Shown one piece after another: positions 33,745 to 46,002 of a stretch of DNA of 64,000 nt. The notes beneath the pieces are model-generated. The model did not search any database and was not told the origin of the DNA. It saw nothing but the letters and a program-made list of their open reading frames with translations. This DNA is from Paragonimus westermani (lineage: Eukaryota > Platyhelminthes > Trematoda > Plagiorchiida > Troglotrematidae). Within the stretch, counting starts at the first letter, position 1. Every line of letters starts with the position of its first letter. Where the stretch lies: assembly GCA_008508345.1 (NCBI GenBank), contig QNGE01000117.1, positions 58,923 through 122,922 of the forward strand, in the 5' to 3' direction. The position numbers and the translations under genes are program-made.

Positions 33745-36700
33745 TACCACCCATGTGGTAACTAAGCATTTTCTCCAGAGTAGCTGAAAAACGAGCTAGC
33801 GGACCTACTAAGACGTTGGCTAGCAGCTCCGGTAGTGCTGCCTTTCAAATATCCCCTTGGTTAGCTGCTGTCTCACCTCCTTCGCGGTGATAAGCGTATG
33901 AGCCATTATAGACAGGCTTGTATTATTGGACAAATGAGGGATGTTTTCACTGCAGGCGTATAATTTTTCGAAGGAACAAAGCAGATCTCAACTAATTTTT
34001 GCTAGCGGTAACATTTACACATACTTCACCTTTAATGCGATACACCAGTGACCGCACTGACGCCTTGGACCGAGCGCATTTCACATCTTGGGGTTTGGCT
34101 TTTTCTACACCTAAAGCTTTGCTTGTAACCAAGTCGACAATCTTTTTGGACTCGAGTAGTTAACCACCGAGTATTTTCATACTCCAGGTAAAGATATTGA
34201 CTACAAATAAGTTGGAACGCTTTTTAGGCGCTTCCTACTTTGCTTGGGTGTAGTTTGCTTGTCTTCTCCATCATCGAGGTATCTCTGGTAATTGTGACCT
34301 ACTCATTTGTGTACATGTTACAGCCACCTTTAGAGGTGCTTTATTCCATGCATTCCTGTTTCGATCACATATTCATGATGTCTTTCCTGTTTTTAAATCA
34401 GCATTATTCAACAGCGCAACCGACGATACTTATCTAGAGGCCTGATCCCATCACCCTTAATAGCCACGAGATCGCATGATCTCTTTCACCTACAGGCGCA
34501 CCCGCCCTTAACACATTCAAGTCGTTAAAATGCTGGATCCAACGCACCAGGTTTCTTCTCAGTCCGCTCGGTATGCCGGTACCTATGTTGAGTTGAAGTC
34601 CTCGCTTTAAGATATGTCAGCTGCGTATTCGAGAATGAAAACTTGGCTGCAACTTCTATTGTACAGTCTTTTTCCGAGGCATGGGATTCACCAAAGAAAT
34701 TGACCTCGGTGTTTTCGGCCGGCAATCCAGCTGGAAAATTTATCAACTTGTCTTCCCCTCCGTTGTCGTCATTGGACTACGGCATACGCATACCGCTCAC
34801 ACGTTCGCCCGTTTTGTTCTTACAGAACAAATAACTACACGGATGTTGGGCGTTATTGGGTATTCGCCCAACTTTTTGACCAAACCGATCTGCTGCCAGC
34901 AATATGCTACTTGATCTCAGCCTCCCACATAGCCAGTCAACGTGATAAACACGGTGACCTTGGGGTACAAAACCCATACGTGCAGGTTTCGGTTGCCGCT
35001 ATAAGATTGTAACTCACAGTTTCCGCTATAAGCTTTCCCCATTTATTTCGCACACCACACGCGCTGCCATGGACTGCCCACAGACTACTTCTCCCTCGGC
35101 GATGGGGATCGTTGCAATGTTCACGTGCGAGAGAGGCTCGCAATGGGATTTCGTGACAAAGTGTTTGTTTAGCCCTGTGGGACATACTTCTTTTACTTCG
35201 GGCTCATTTCAACTCCCGAAACCCCCGTGGATGTTTTACATGAGAGAGTTCTAGTTCGAGTCACTGCGATATTACGGTTCCTCGAAGTGCTGTAGAAATT
35301 TGACTACTAAAATGTTGGGTGTCCTCTCTGCATCCAGCGCTTCACGCTCTTTAGCTGGCTCGATGGTAACCTATTAGTGCACAAAGATAGCGAACCCAAA
35401 TTTTTGGGGAATTCGTTCAGCACCAGCATGGAAGCCCTTCAGTATGTTTCCTCTGTTCACGAGTCTTCCGCCGTTACCCTGAATTTCTCTTTTGAAAGTG
35501 TGGAAAATTTCTGCTGCTGTCAGATATTGTCCTTGTGAAGTGAATAAGCCAGTTCCACCGCCGCTGGTCTTGAAGCGTGGCACTTCTGATCGCCACGTTT
35601 TCGGGAATATCAACCAACACCGAAGAGCTAACTAGGCAGTTAATCATCACACGATTTCAACTTCGATCCTCTCTGGAAAACAGCTGTGTTAGGCCAGTAA
35701 CTGCTACAGTACACTTCATTTCGACGGGTGTAAGTGGTCTTCTCAAAATGCGAGGCCACCCGTGTACGACAGCTCCTGTCATTGTATAAAGTTTTTGAGT
35801 CCACAACTTTCTCTCCCGCTCCGTCACATAATTGTACGAGACTGTTTCGATAATTATACTCTACTTAGATCGTTTTCTCAGCACCTTTTAGCTCTCTTCC
35901 CAGAAGGTATGGTCTTCATGTGGTAACTCACGAGTGGTGGATCTTTCATTTTCATCACTCTGGCTGTGTCACTGTCGCATTTTAGCTTTGAACTTTCCTC
36001 GATACTATACTGATCAATCGCCACGGATGCATTCGTGCAATCATCGGTAACCGGTACATCGCCCAGACCAAAAGTAAGCAGGCCACCGGCTGTCCTTCAG
36101 GACCACCGTGTTTTGCAACGACATCCGCACAAGCATGACAGGTGCGTCCGAAAACGCGATGTCCGGCGTACAACACAACGGTCTTCTTTCCAAGTAGACT
36201 GCGTCTGAAGTGGTATATTTCATTGCATGCATCACAGCAGAGTTCCCACCGAACCTAATGCGAAGTGCATCCGTAGCGATGATTTTTCTCGTTCTTCTAC
36301 TGTTGCTCACAGCTGTACTTCCGCCAGTTTTGATAACCGAAGAAGTGTTGAATCCAACTGGTACTATACTGTATGCCAACAAGCAGCTCTTGAAGAACAA
36401 ACCCCAGTAAGAGTAACAGGGAACACCAACCCCAGACTACCTACTTGAACCTCCTTTGATATAATAGGTGACCAGCCTGCAAGATGTTAACTCACCTGCA
36501 CAGTTGTTTGATAGACACAGCAAAATCCCTGATCAGTGCATCCCAGTGTCTTCCGACTCGCTCAGAATGACTTCATCCTTGAGGTCTCGATAGCGATCTT
36601 CCAAATACTGTCTTCTACAGGGTGAATGCTTCCTGAACCTCGAAGGATCCTAGCCAAATAGGAATTTAGGGACGTATTTAAATGTCTCGCCATTACATAA

Positions 36701-39190
36701 TGCCTGTGAAACCACAATTGTCTACGTGAGTGTTCGAAGTTTTATCATACCGTCAAGTCTGTATTCTGCTTTTATGTACTGTTCATCTTGCCATCCAAAA
36801 CTTCATCTTAATGACTGGCAACCGATAGATTTAAGTCCCACGTAATACCACGAGCTGATAGCACCTTGTGAACACTTTCCGAATATGGTTCGCTTAGTTC
36901 ACGTTCCAGTCGTACTCTCGCTCAGGTAAATTAGAATCAGTTGCTGCTAAGCATTACTTCAATTATACCTTGACGGACAGTAACTCTCGGTAGTATCATT
37001 AATAAGGAGCCGAACGGTAATAAATGAGTCGCCTTCAAGCGTGGAGCTCCGTTTTATAACCAGATAAGGGGCATCTTCGCCCTTTTCAGACACTTACTCA
37101 CGTGTCTACTAAGAGGTCCGAAGTGGTTTACACCATAAGCGGCGAAGATGGCAGTATCTGTTGCCTCGTTGTTCATCTGTGGACGGACGGTAACCTGTTT
37201 GCAACGCTTTCCTGGTGGTCTTTTGCAATCTGTGCACTTCGAACGTGCAGCACACGCTAGTTCCAACCTCAGCTTACACTGAAGATCAGTGTGACTACCC
37301 CGGCAATCCGGTTTCATCACGGTAAAACATTTTATGGGCCGTATCTACAGAGATGCCACACGGAGCTGGCCGTCGTAATATCAACAACTTAGGGCTAATC
37401 GCACACACAATTTTTGGAAGTGCGGTCTGGAGGTGGAACCGTTTTCGGCTGAATAGTGAGAGGGTTGACATGCTTCAGAGGGCATGTTTGACTGCCGGAA
37501 GACAGTAGTGGTTTTATGCGACCAAACTGTACGTCTTGAAGTCGTAAATCTAGAGCGTCGGAAGTGCCAGTGGATCCCATAATTGCCTCCAGACCTTGGA
37601 ACGTTGACAGTCCAAAAGCAGCCGACTCGTTTATGGACGTCGAAGATCACTTTGAGCGACGCGAAAAGTTCACTGATAAGTTTCAACCAAGGCATATATT
37701 GCATGGTGAGACATGTTGCGTAATGCGTTGAACACTGTAGGATGAAACGATAAGAGTGATAAGGACCTAAGTATACTCTACGAAACACCCAAAGGTCGCC
37801 CCCTGAGGAAATCAGAACAGCAGATAGTGTTTCGACAAAAATGCGCTGAAGAATGCGCCCTATTGCACAATCATCTGTCTGTGCAAAAGCCAAACAGACC
37901 AGGGCAAGATTACCAGGTGTGAAATAGTCCTTCTGCTGTACTCATAATAACGCATCTGCAAGTGGATTGAAAACACCTAAGATGTAAGAAGTGCTTTCCA
38001 ATACTGCCGGATTTTTATTGGTTCCTCAACCCGATTTTGATAGCCTATCACTGCAACTTCGTCCGATCCAGAACTCCATGCGTAATGACTAGAACTGCCA
38101 GTCGCTTTTTTCTCAACTTCTCCTTCAGTTTCGTCCTATTGCTGGAACTTACCCATGACTCATAACAAAGTGGAGTTCGTACTGTGTTCACGCATTAATC
38201 GCCGAATCAGTAGTACCGTTGCTCTAACATAAAATATCACTTTCCCGATTTCGTGGTCGGGGAAGTCAAGCGCGTTACTCAACTTTCTTCCATCAAATGT
38301 CAGTCAAAAATCCGCTGCGCAAGTAAAGTAATTACTTTTAGCTCATCTTTGATTCCATCATTTTCTGATTGAAACAGTCGACAAAATCCTTTTTGTTCAA
38401 AAATTTTATTGCGTTGGTCGTAACATTCTGAAGGTTCGTCACGCCTCACTTTTTCGTGTAAACGATTTATTGGAAAATAAGCACCTTCTGTTACCAAAAG
38501 CAACTCAAGACTCACGGGATTTGTTGACAAAAGCGCAAACTGCGTGCCTTCTCTCTTTGATAGTCAGCTCGGTGTAAAATGTGTTATCCCATTGGTGACC
38601 TTTGCGACTGGTTCACAGAACACAAACCTAAGGACAATTCACAGAATCTGAGCGCTTTTCACATTGTTCATAATGAATGCACGCCGGAATGCCATAAATA
38701 AGCCAGCCTTGTGTGGGAAACGATACTACTGATAGCCCATGAGTATAGGACCAACTCACTGAGTGAAAATCAACCTTCATCTCTTTCTCTACAAATGCCT
38801 GACAGTGAGACTTTCCCTCTTCACTTACTTGTTGTCGGGGTATTCGGGAGGTAAATTCTGGTGGTCTGCTGTGTGGCACTGCTGATTTGACACCCAACTA
38901 TCGATCTGCGGAACTTTCATCAGCGAACTACTAAGGTAACTTCTCTGTATTAGACCGCTTGTCCAAGATTAATCAATGTAGTGCGACGGGCTTATGTGAG
39001 AGTTAAGTCCGAACTCTCAGAGACAAAGTGGTTTGCATGATAGGCCCCTTCACAAACTGCTCTGCCGGACAATCCGGAATTGCATTCCACTTGATTCGTG
39101 GTAGACTATCTATGAGACTTGCGACCAACATTCTATTGCTAGCTACTGAACCTATCTTCAGGCCGTGCAAGGTAGTACAGCCCTTGTCAG
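33745..39190. other. No gene recognised (5.4 kb)
   Basis: Many frames of 60-170 codons on both strands, none with a domain I can name. The frame at 35613-35374 (minus), with TSQGQYLTAAEI, is vaguely like a LINE EN-RT linker. The 170-codon frame at 37893-37381 (minus) has no motif. AT/GC composition does not change visibly. Probably old transposon sequence, but this is not demonstrable by eye. Confidence 0.4.
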
Positions 39191-39199
39191 AACATATAA

Positions 39200-40260
39200 T
39201 CCTCAATCGCAATGTGGCGTTGCATGGCTTTCTTCATTATAGTTCATGCGTAACAAATGTGCATATCTTCCTAGGTGGCTGGATGGATGCCAAAGTCAGT
39301 GACCTTATCGCGGACGCTAGTTTCATTCTCGTCAAAGATTTGGATCGCATTCCTTGCCACCTTATCCAACACGGACAGCTCACAATGGTAAAGCCGCATC
39401 AATGCAATTTTCTATCTTGGTTTCAATGGACGTTTACTAAACATAAGTGCTAGGCCCGCTGCCTATTTTGGTGAGGTCTGCTGGGTTATTAATTAGAACC
39501 GTTGTGCCGGGTACGACTACTGTTTTACTGTCTTTCCTAAATAGACCGCATTTATAAACTTTATTCTCACATCAGTTACTACTACCGTTTCACTTGCTGC
39601 TACTTAATCTGAGCCCCGTGACTTTGTAGATGCCAAGGCTAGAAATTCTCGTCCTATACTTTTTCTTGGATAACTTATAATTCATATCATTTCTCACTGC
39701 ACGAAAGGTCTTTTTGCCCCGACCAAACCAATGACCACTTGTTTAAGTGTGCACAATTCTGCATTATCGCCACCCATTGATAAGCGGCGCTTATTTGTTG
39801 AGTTTGTTGTAAAAGGCACATTCTTTGTCCGATTGCTAAGGCCTTTTCATATTCAAAATGAGAGATTTAATTTTCTTCAACGTTGATTCCAGTAGTGCCG
39901 TATTAAGTCCAGTTTTCAGGAACGCCCCCTCATCAATCATTCCGAAAATATCTGGTATTTTCTGTTTTTGGACAGCCAGAGACGCATCTATTGGATCATT
40001 GGATCAGGTGTAACTAAGTGTGAACGTGAATCGTCAGAGAATTACTCATTACTTCGTTGTTTCCTAGCTGCACCAACGACCTTCTGAACCTTCTTTTCAC
40101 AACACCGTTTTGCTCGCTGGTGTTTTACAAGGTTGAAATATATGTTACCCGAACCCGCTACGGATCTATCTTAGAGCAATCAGGTATGAGACAGATGGTT
40201 AAGTCTCTTTCCAAATGCCGGCACATGTTAACGCATGTTGTTCGGTGGAGACTTTGGGAG
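39200..40260 (+). pseudogene. CR1-like LINE, RT fragment (copy E), interrupted by repeat R1
   Basis: HGFLHYSSCVTNVHIFLGGW (about 39222-39282) matches the HGFLPxRSCVTNLLxFLDxW block. AKVSDLIADASFILVKDLDRIP (about 39289-39355, in reading blocks) matches the GLIADASFIDFSKAFDRVPH motif-A region with the catalytic Asp position degraded, and FLSWFQWTFTKHKC ends the first part. At about 40057-40100 TNDLLNLL resembles the INDLPNLL stretch that should follow some 60 codons later. The intervening 39632-39790 holds a copy of repeat R1. A dead element. Confidence 0.5.
39632..39790 (-). repeat. Unclassified dispersed repeat R1, copy 4
   Basis: On the minus strand: CACTTAAACAAGTGGTCATTGG, GGTCGGGGCAAAAAGACCTTTC and TATAAGTTATCC correspond to the core of copies 1 and 2; the terminus is AGCGGCGCT on the plus strand (AGCGGTGCC in copies 1-2). 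It lies between two pieces of LINE copy E. Confidence 0.5.
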
Positions 40261-40269
40261 TGACTTCAT

Positions 40270-41860
40270 ATTTTTACTGCGCCAGTCAGCGTGGACTAAA
40301 CCCGGACTGCAAAAGTCCTGGTTTTCTGGATTCCGTTCAGCTTCCCATCTTCACGATGTAGCCTCTGCAAAGGAAGTTTGCCGCTTTTGAAACGATAATG
40401 CTCGCATTCCCCGGCATAGATATGAACGAATTCCAAACAATGTGAGATTCAAATAACCACTACTGAAGTATGTTAATAAAGTCGTGTGTATTTGCTTTGA
40501 AAAAAAAATCAGCCGCTGGGCGTGTTTACGGTACGTCTACTAAACTGAGCCCAAGAGATGTTGCGTGCGAGTGTCCACCTAAAATTACTTATCCGAATCC
40601 ATTTGAATTTTTGTTGACTGCCTTAATGTGATTCAATCGAGCCTCTTTAGAATGGGTTTCAAAAAACCGTTTTAAGCGTTATTTGACTGATATCCACTAA
40701 AAACAGTTCGATTTGCGATTTCAGTTCACACCTGATTTTTGGTGTAATCCCCATGATGCACGCTACCAATGTGGGGGTCCAATCATTCAAATAGTAGGCA
40801 CATAAGTATAGGATGGCACTAGAAAATATAACGATGGCAAATAAATGCGAAGGCGCATGACTAAGTTAAACAAAGAACACGTCACTGAAATAGATCAACT
40901 CGGACAAGCTGAAGTCCGCCGAACTGTCTGGAGCAACAGCTACGTGGAGAAAACAGCACCAAAGTCTCCAAACCGTGGATGACTCTGGGTAAATGGTTCC
41001 ACGAGGGAAATGAATGCCTTCACATAAGGACATGTGGTGGCCTAGTCAACTAAATGACGAGGCAAACGAGGGTACGATAACACCAAAAATCTGCAGTGAT
41101 AATGAATATGTGCAAAAGTATTTGCACGAATAAAAACAGATCTATTGATAACACAGAACCATTTACCGACGACTTGAAATCCTCTGTAGAAGGGGTTGCC
41201 AAATGCGGAAATATGATGGCGCCATGGGATGGAAATGGGCGAAATTCGGTAAATAATTTCAGAGGTGGCGTGAGAAGCAAAGCGTTGAATACTGAAAGGT
41301 CAACAGACACGCAGAGCTAAATATCTCTTGTTAGGACCAACCCATCACTCATCATCATACGCGGAAATTCTGGTTTATCGTCGTGGTAACCAGATAATTT
41401 CAAAAATTATATTTACCCTTTCAAACAAGGGTGCGGACGAAGTTACTGGAAAGAAGTATACGACACGCGCAAAAATGAATTACAGAGTACGACAGTTAAT
41501 TGTGTACGGTAGAGTGTTTGCCAGCAGAACGTTTGTGGATTAAAATCTTTGGGAAGGAACGTTGATGGGAACAGCGATAGCTCGATGGTCCTATGACGTA
41601 TCATAATCTGTTGAATGTTTTAGTAACTGTGCCGTTCGTCGTATTTTTTGTGTGCATTGTTTCGGGGCACAAGAAACTCGGGCTGCCAATGGGTGTGATG
41701 CTATTCGGAATGACGAACAGTTGACTGCAACCCACCTCATTGGGTAACACAAACTCTTTCCTTGTGTAAGCCGGTTCCGGCCGGTCGTCTAAGCTTTCCA
41801 ATGACAAATAAGTTTTTAATGTCTAACCGTTTTGAGGAGGCTTAGGCACTGCGGTTGTAG
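40270..41860. other. No gene recognised
   Basis: Only short overlapping frames. An A-run at 40500-40508 follows AGTCGTGTGTATTTGCTTTG and could be a retroposed tail, but no source is evident. Confidence 0.4.
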
Positions 41861-41862
41861 TA

Positions 41863-42213
41863 GGTTCTGGAAGGTTTCCCAGTGTGTGGACTTCAACAAT
41901 GCAAGAGGGAGACCTGGGTTGCGATATGTTAACATTTTGTTTGCTTCCACCAGACGCACACGTAAAACACACGGGTTACGTACGACAGGTAGTTGGAGAT
42001 AGACGGGGTATGAACACGTATATCTACGCCCAGTTGATGACAAAATATTCGACGACAGTGTATGCCCATAATTTGTCCATCTCTAAGCGCCTGTCGCATA
42101 TAACCTGCATGTTTTACGTGCGCGAATGATGAGAGTAAATCAACTGCTAACATATCGCAACAAGTCTTCTCTATGCACTGATGAAGGTGTTGAAGGGAAC
42201 CCGTCGTTTCAAC
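41863..42213. repeat. Large imperfect palindrome, about 350 bp
   Basis: The left half (41863-42012) and right half (42077-42213) are diverged reverse complements around a centre near 42038. Corresponding pieces: GCGATATGTTAACATT (41931) with GCGATATGTTAGCAGT (reverse complement of 42157 leftward); ACGTAAAACACACGGGTTACG (41960, 21 bp region) with ACGTAAAACATGCAGGTTAT; CGACAGGTAGTTGGAGAT with CGACAGGCGCTTAGAGAT; and CTTCAACAATGCA with CTTCATCAGTGCA. Both strands therefore translate to similar peptides containing AHVKHxGYxRQ. No terminal target duplication was identified. It could be a foldback or MITE-like element, or an inverted tandem of one repeat unit. No function known to me. Confidence 0.8.
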
Positions 42214-42219
42214 CGGGCG

Positions 42220-43480
42220 CACAAAGTGCACAGGTCAGCAAATCGGGAGATTTCTGCTCTTGATGCATCAGCCGCGACCTTGACGCCAGTGAGTGGTTGC
42301 TGGATATCTAACGTGATCTGGGACAAAAATACAAACGCCCAGTTCCACGAGTAAAGTAGTAATCAGATTTAGCTTGGTTTGACAAGATTTTTTGTGATCG
42401 GCCTGCGCAACGGGGTACCGGCCCTTCAAAAGATGTCGAAAGTGGCGGACTGTCAGTGAAAATGGCAAGTAGTTCACGTCAAAAGTGCTTCAACTTGGTT
42501 ATGATGGTTGAGACTCCTGAGAGAAGAAAGTTAATGGTTGACTTTCTTGCTTTACGGTTTGCACTAAGACCACACAAGTGGCGGCATTTGGTATATCAGT
42601 GAGAAGGAAGAGGCCAGCATGTGGAGCTGAGTTTGGTGGTTCGACATGCAGTTTCTTTCGTTATCGAGAGAAGTATCTCAACCTCCACTGGGAGTTCTAC
42701 TGACTTTCACCTCAAGTCAACCAGGTCTGCTAGAGGCTCTGAGTTGTCCGCACAGTGAGAATTGGACTGCCGGTAATAGCTGAGTATGCCGGGGACTCAT
42801 CAAAGATGAGTTCTTCTGTTGGGCGTTGGGGAAGTCCAGGTGGGTTCAACTTTATCACGCAGAACCGTAATGCCGGTCTAATGGATGTAACGCCCGAGGA
42901 AATCCAATGAAACAACTTCATAGTCTCACCTATTAGTGTTGATTCCTATATCACATTACGCAAAACGGTCGAAAACGGCGCGCAGATGGGACAAGCGCCC
43001 CTCATTCAGATGGCTAACGACTAGGACTTTGTCGATGATAACGTGTCAACAGAGCTGCTTGCGGTGTTTCGTCCATTGAACGGTGGGGTATTTGGGCTGC
43101 CCTATGAAGCCAAAATGACACTTCTACGAACTGGAAAATTCCAAGTTACTGTAATCCCCATCTGTTGGGTGTTCTCGGTGGCAACTGGTATGTCGTAGCA
43201 AGCGGGCGCTGGGCCCGATTTAATGCGCACGACGATGCTGGCGAATTTCAAGAAAAAGTCAGGGATATCTTATACAGGGAAACTTCCCGGGATTGTGGAA
43301 TGGCCGGGAGCACTATAACCATCGTGTGACCCTCAACGTCCGGGGAATCTTTTGTCACTGCATGCGGCAATTTTGCCCGAGAGGTGTTTGAAGGTTGAAT
43401 TATGCCTTACTATAGGACGTGTTCAACTTCAGTCTTGTCAATTTCAGGTTTGTCTGGGTGCAGCCGATAAGGACGGCAGA
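42220..43480. other. No gene recognised
   Basis: Short frames without motifs. It lies between the palindrome and the 5'-truncated LINE that starts near 43500. Confidence 0.4.
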
Positions 43481-43499
43481 AGAACTGGGAGCGTCGTAG

Positions 43500-44879
43500 A
43501 TTAGAAACAAGGATAGTGGTGAGAGATTGGAAAGACGCCAATGTAATTCCCATCTTCAAAGATGGCAACCAATCAGAAGTTGGGAATTGCCGACCAGTAA
43601 GCCTGATTAGTGTTGTCAGCAAAATTTTCGAACGGATATTACGAGAGAAAGTCTGTAAGTTTCTCTGTGAACAGAAATTCTTCAGAGCTCCTCAACATAG
43701 CTCCCTAAGGGGGAGATCTTGTCTCACCAATTTACCAACATATTCAGACACTGTCACGGAGAAACTGGATAAGGGAGAAGTGGTGAGGTGTGCTACCTGG
43801 ACCTCCAGAAAGCCTTCGATTCTGTCAATCACAGGTTTCTATGCTGGAAACTCCGAGAAGCTGAAATCTCCGTTAGAATCTGCAGGTGGATGCAGGCGTT
43901 TCTAGTTGGAAGATCGTGTAGAGTGAGAATAATCGGGGTACTATCGGACAAAGGTTCTCCGTTAAGTGGAGTTCTTCGGGGATCAATCCTCGCCACTCTG
44001 CTTTTCCTGGTATACACAAACGACCTAACCAACAACTTAGTCTACCCATGTTATCTGTATGCAGACGATATAAAGCTGCTCGGGAGTTCGTCGGACTCGA
44101 CCGCTCTCCAAGAGGACCTTCTGAAGATTTGCGAACGGACATTAAGGTGGCATCTACCACTGAACGTCCTCAAAAGTCATATCCTCAGCAAAGCTCTCCA
44201 GTCAACGCCCAGGTATTTCAGGGATTCACATGGACAAACAGTTAAACTAACAACTAAGCAGCAAACAAGAGACTTCGGTATCCAAGTCACTAGTATGTTT
44301 ACTTCATCTGTTCAGTGCACCGCATCCGTGACAAAAGCACGGTGGGCGTTATATCGACTGAAGTCAGCGATCGCTAACCCTTGTTCAGTGGTGTTCATTC
44401 CACTGTACTCGGCTATAGTTCGCCCCTACTGGGAATGTTGTGTCCAATCTTGGTCACCATATCTCCAAAAGGACATAGCCGCCCTCGAAAAAATACAAAG
44501 GGTCGTCACACGTATGGTGTGGGCTATGAATGGTCTAAGCTACCAAGACCGACTAACTTCGTTTAACTTATTTTCACTCAAACGCAAGCGGATAAGAAGA
44601 GACCTTATTGAAATGTACAAAATCACCCACCATACTGCAACAAGCCCCAAGGCGGGTTTGTTCGAGATACGTCAGGACAGAGCCTTGAGGGGTCATAGGT
44701 TCACAGTCAGAAACACAAGATCACGATTGGCCGTCCGATATAACTTTTTCACTAACCGGGTAGTCAACTCGTGGAACAAGTTTCCTGCAAAGATCGTTCA
44801 AAAGAGAGCTAGACGAATGTTGAAACAACTTTTTTCCTACTTTGTACTGATCGAAGTATGGTGGGTTTCCGCTATTTAG
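43500..44879 (+). pseudogene. CR1-like LINE, RT domain with one frameshift (family Z)
   Basis: 5'-truncated plus-strand element. DWKDANVIPIFKDGNQSEVG and NCRPVSLISVVSKIFERIL (43516-43640) are RT fingers. A single-base loss at about 43782-43787 shifts the frame inside VVxVCYLDLQKAFD. Reading then continues uninterrupted from 43788 to 44879 (363 codons): YLDLQKAFDSVNHR (motif A, Asp5 of this frame), GVLRGSILATLLFLVYTNDL (61-80), YADDIKLL (motif C, Asp93-94, at about 44061-44070), RPYWECCVQSWSPYLQKDI and the C-terminal VVNSWNKFPAKIV. The catalytic Asp residues are kept. No endonuclease is present upstream. It differs from the other two LINE families in sequence around YADD. Apart from the frameshift and 5' truncation it is the second best preserved RT. 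Confidence 0.82.
43788..44879 (+). CDS. LINE RT palm-thumb-C-terminal ORF, 363 codons
   Basis: Open frame 3' of the frameshift in LINE family Z. It contains motif A through to the natural C-terminus, so it is a fragment of the element's pol and not an independent gene. The apparent Met start lies inside the RT palm and has no biological meaning. Confidence 0.75.
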   Translation: MCYLDLQKAFDSVNHRFLCWKLREAEISVRICRWMQAFLVGRSCRVRIIGVLSDKGSPLSGVLRGSILATLLFLVYTNDLTNNLVYPCYLYADDIKLLGSSSDSTALQEDLLKICERTLRWHLPLNVLKSHILSKALQSTPRYFRDSHGQTVKLTTKQQTRDFGIQVTSMFTSSVQCTASVTKARWALYRLKSAIANPCSVVFIPLYSAIVRPYWECCVQSWSPYLQKDIAALEKIQRVVTRMVWAMNGLSYQDRLTSFNLFSLKRKRIRRDLIEMYKITHHTATSPKAGLFEIRQDRALRGHRFTVRNTRSRLAVRYNFFTNRVVNSWNKFPAKIVQKRARRMLKQLFSYFVLIEVWWVSAI

Positions 44880-44884
44880 AGCAG

Positions 44885-45680
44885 CCAGGTTTTGATACTC
44901 CTCTTCTTCTGTCCCTACCCATATACCACCACTGAACACATCAACAGAAAACGCAGTCTGGTCAATCTCTGGATCACGCCACTCAACCATCAGGACGTCA
45001 GCAGGCGCAGGCCTTCAAAAAGTCCTGGGTTTGGAATTTGAAATTTGAGATCTGATGATCACGACTACAGAGCTAAGGAAGTTTGACGTTAACTGCGTTC
45101 CCCAGGGCAGTTAGATCTGGTTCGGAATCCGCTATGTTGAAGAAAAAACTCACGAAAAGGAACCGATCAAACGAAGAGAAAAAACGTCTAAAAGTTTCGT
45201 AGCGATCTGGGCTCACTAGAGGTATCTAGTGGAAAGAAGAGTTGGGACAACAGTACTACAAGGTGAATACAAGAACTCACAGTAGGTGTCCGCAACAAAT
45301 TCCACCACAGCAAATCTGCTGCATATTTCAAGAAGATTCTGCTTTATAATAACAAAGAGATTACAATGAATTCAGTTTCAGTGGCTTGCTAAAAGAACGT
45401 TTCCACGGTTAGCTCACGATAACCACGATCATGTGAAGGCAGAAGGCGAAACGCACGAGAACGAAGTGTGCAGTTATTCAAACAATAGACAAGTAGTCAG
45501 TAATACAGTGAACATAACAGGCATGAAGAGTAGTCAGCAACCAAAGAGCACACGGACAACAGACTCTACAATCGTGTACATTTCTAAGTCAAATAACTCA
45601 TAGCTATTCGTTACACATATCCACGCCCACAGACTTTCGCGCATATTGGTGGTAGGTGCACTTACACTCATTTCAATCTT
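44885..45680. other. Upstream flank of alpha-actinin; no gene recognised
   Basis: About 0.8 kb between the LINE family Z element and the probable 5' end of the alpha-actinin transcript. No TATA box or other promoter element stands out enough to name. The first 130 bp or so after 44879 are probably the LINE 3' untranslated part. Confidence 0.35.
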
Positions 45681-45684
45681 CTAG
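45671..45684 (+). promoter_or_regulatory. Candidate 3' splice acceptor before the alpha-actinin start codon
   Basis: TTTCAATCTTCTAG, a pyrimidine-rich tract ending in AG, lies 219 bp upstream of the ATG at 45904. It could end a 5'-UTR intron or accept a spliced leader, since trematodes trans-splice some mRNAs. Position and shape are the only evidence. Confidence 0.3.
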
Positions 45685-45903
45685 TACAACCAACGAAAGT
45701 TTCGACATGAAACTGTCCATTCAGTGCGGAGATTTCTTGGCCGAAGAAACGAAACCATCAAAAGCCGAAGCTTTCCTTTTTCGCCCTATATTGACTGGAT
45801 TGATGGCACCTGTTGTTTTAATATACAAAACTCGATTATTTGGGTGTCGATTTCGAAGTGCTTTGGGGCTGACTTTTCAAATTTGCCTGTTGGGTTCGTG
45901 GAC

Positions 45904-46002
45904 ATGGCGATTGAGGATTACGAGGGTTACTTTGATCCAGATGATAGTATCGCTGGGTCAGATGCCACCATTGATCCGGCATGGGAATTGCAACAGAAAA
46001 AG
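45904..46002 (+). CDS. ACTN: Alpha-actinin exon 1 (coding), residues 1-33
   Basis: Acidic N-terminal leader from [14 protein letters not shown] to [10 protein letters not shown]. It ends at AAG before GTTCATTC. The intron that follows (46003-46037, 35 bp) leaves phase 0. Confidence 0.93.

Noticed and set aside
33740..39190. Possible minus-strand LTR element (frames at 37381-37893, 38300-38530, 38628-38897)
   Set aside because: None of the frames shows protease, RT, RNase H or integrase motifs that I can identify.
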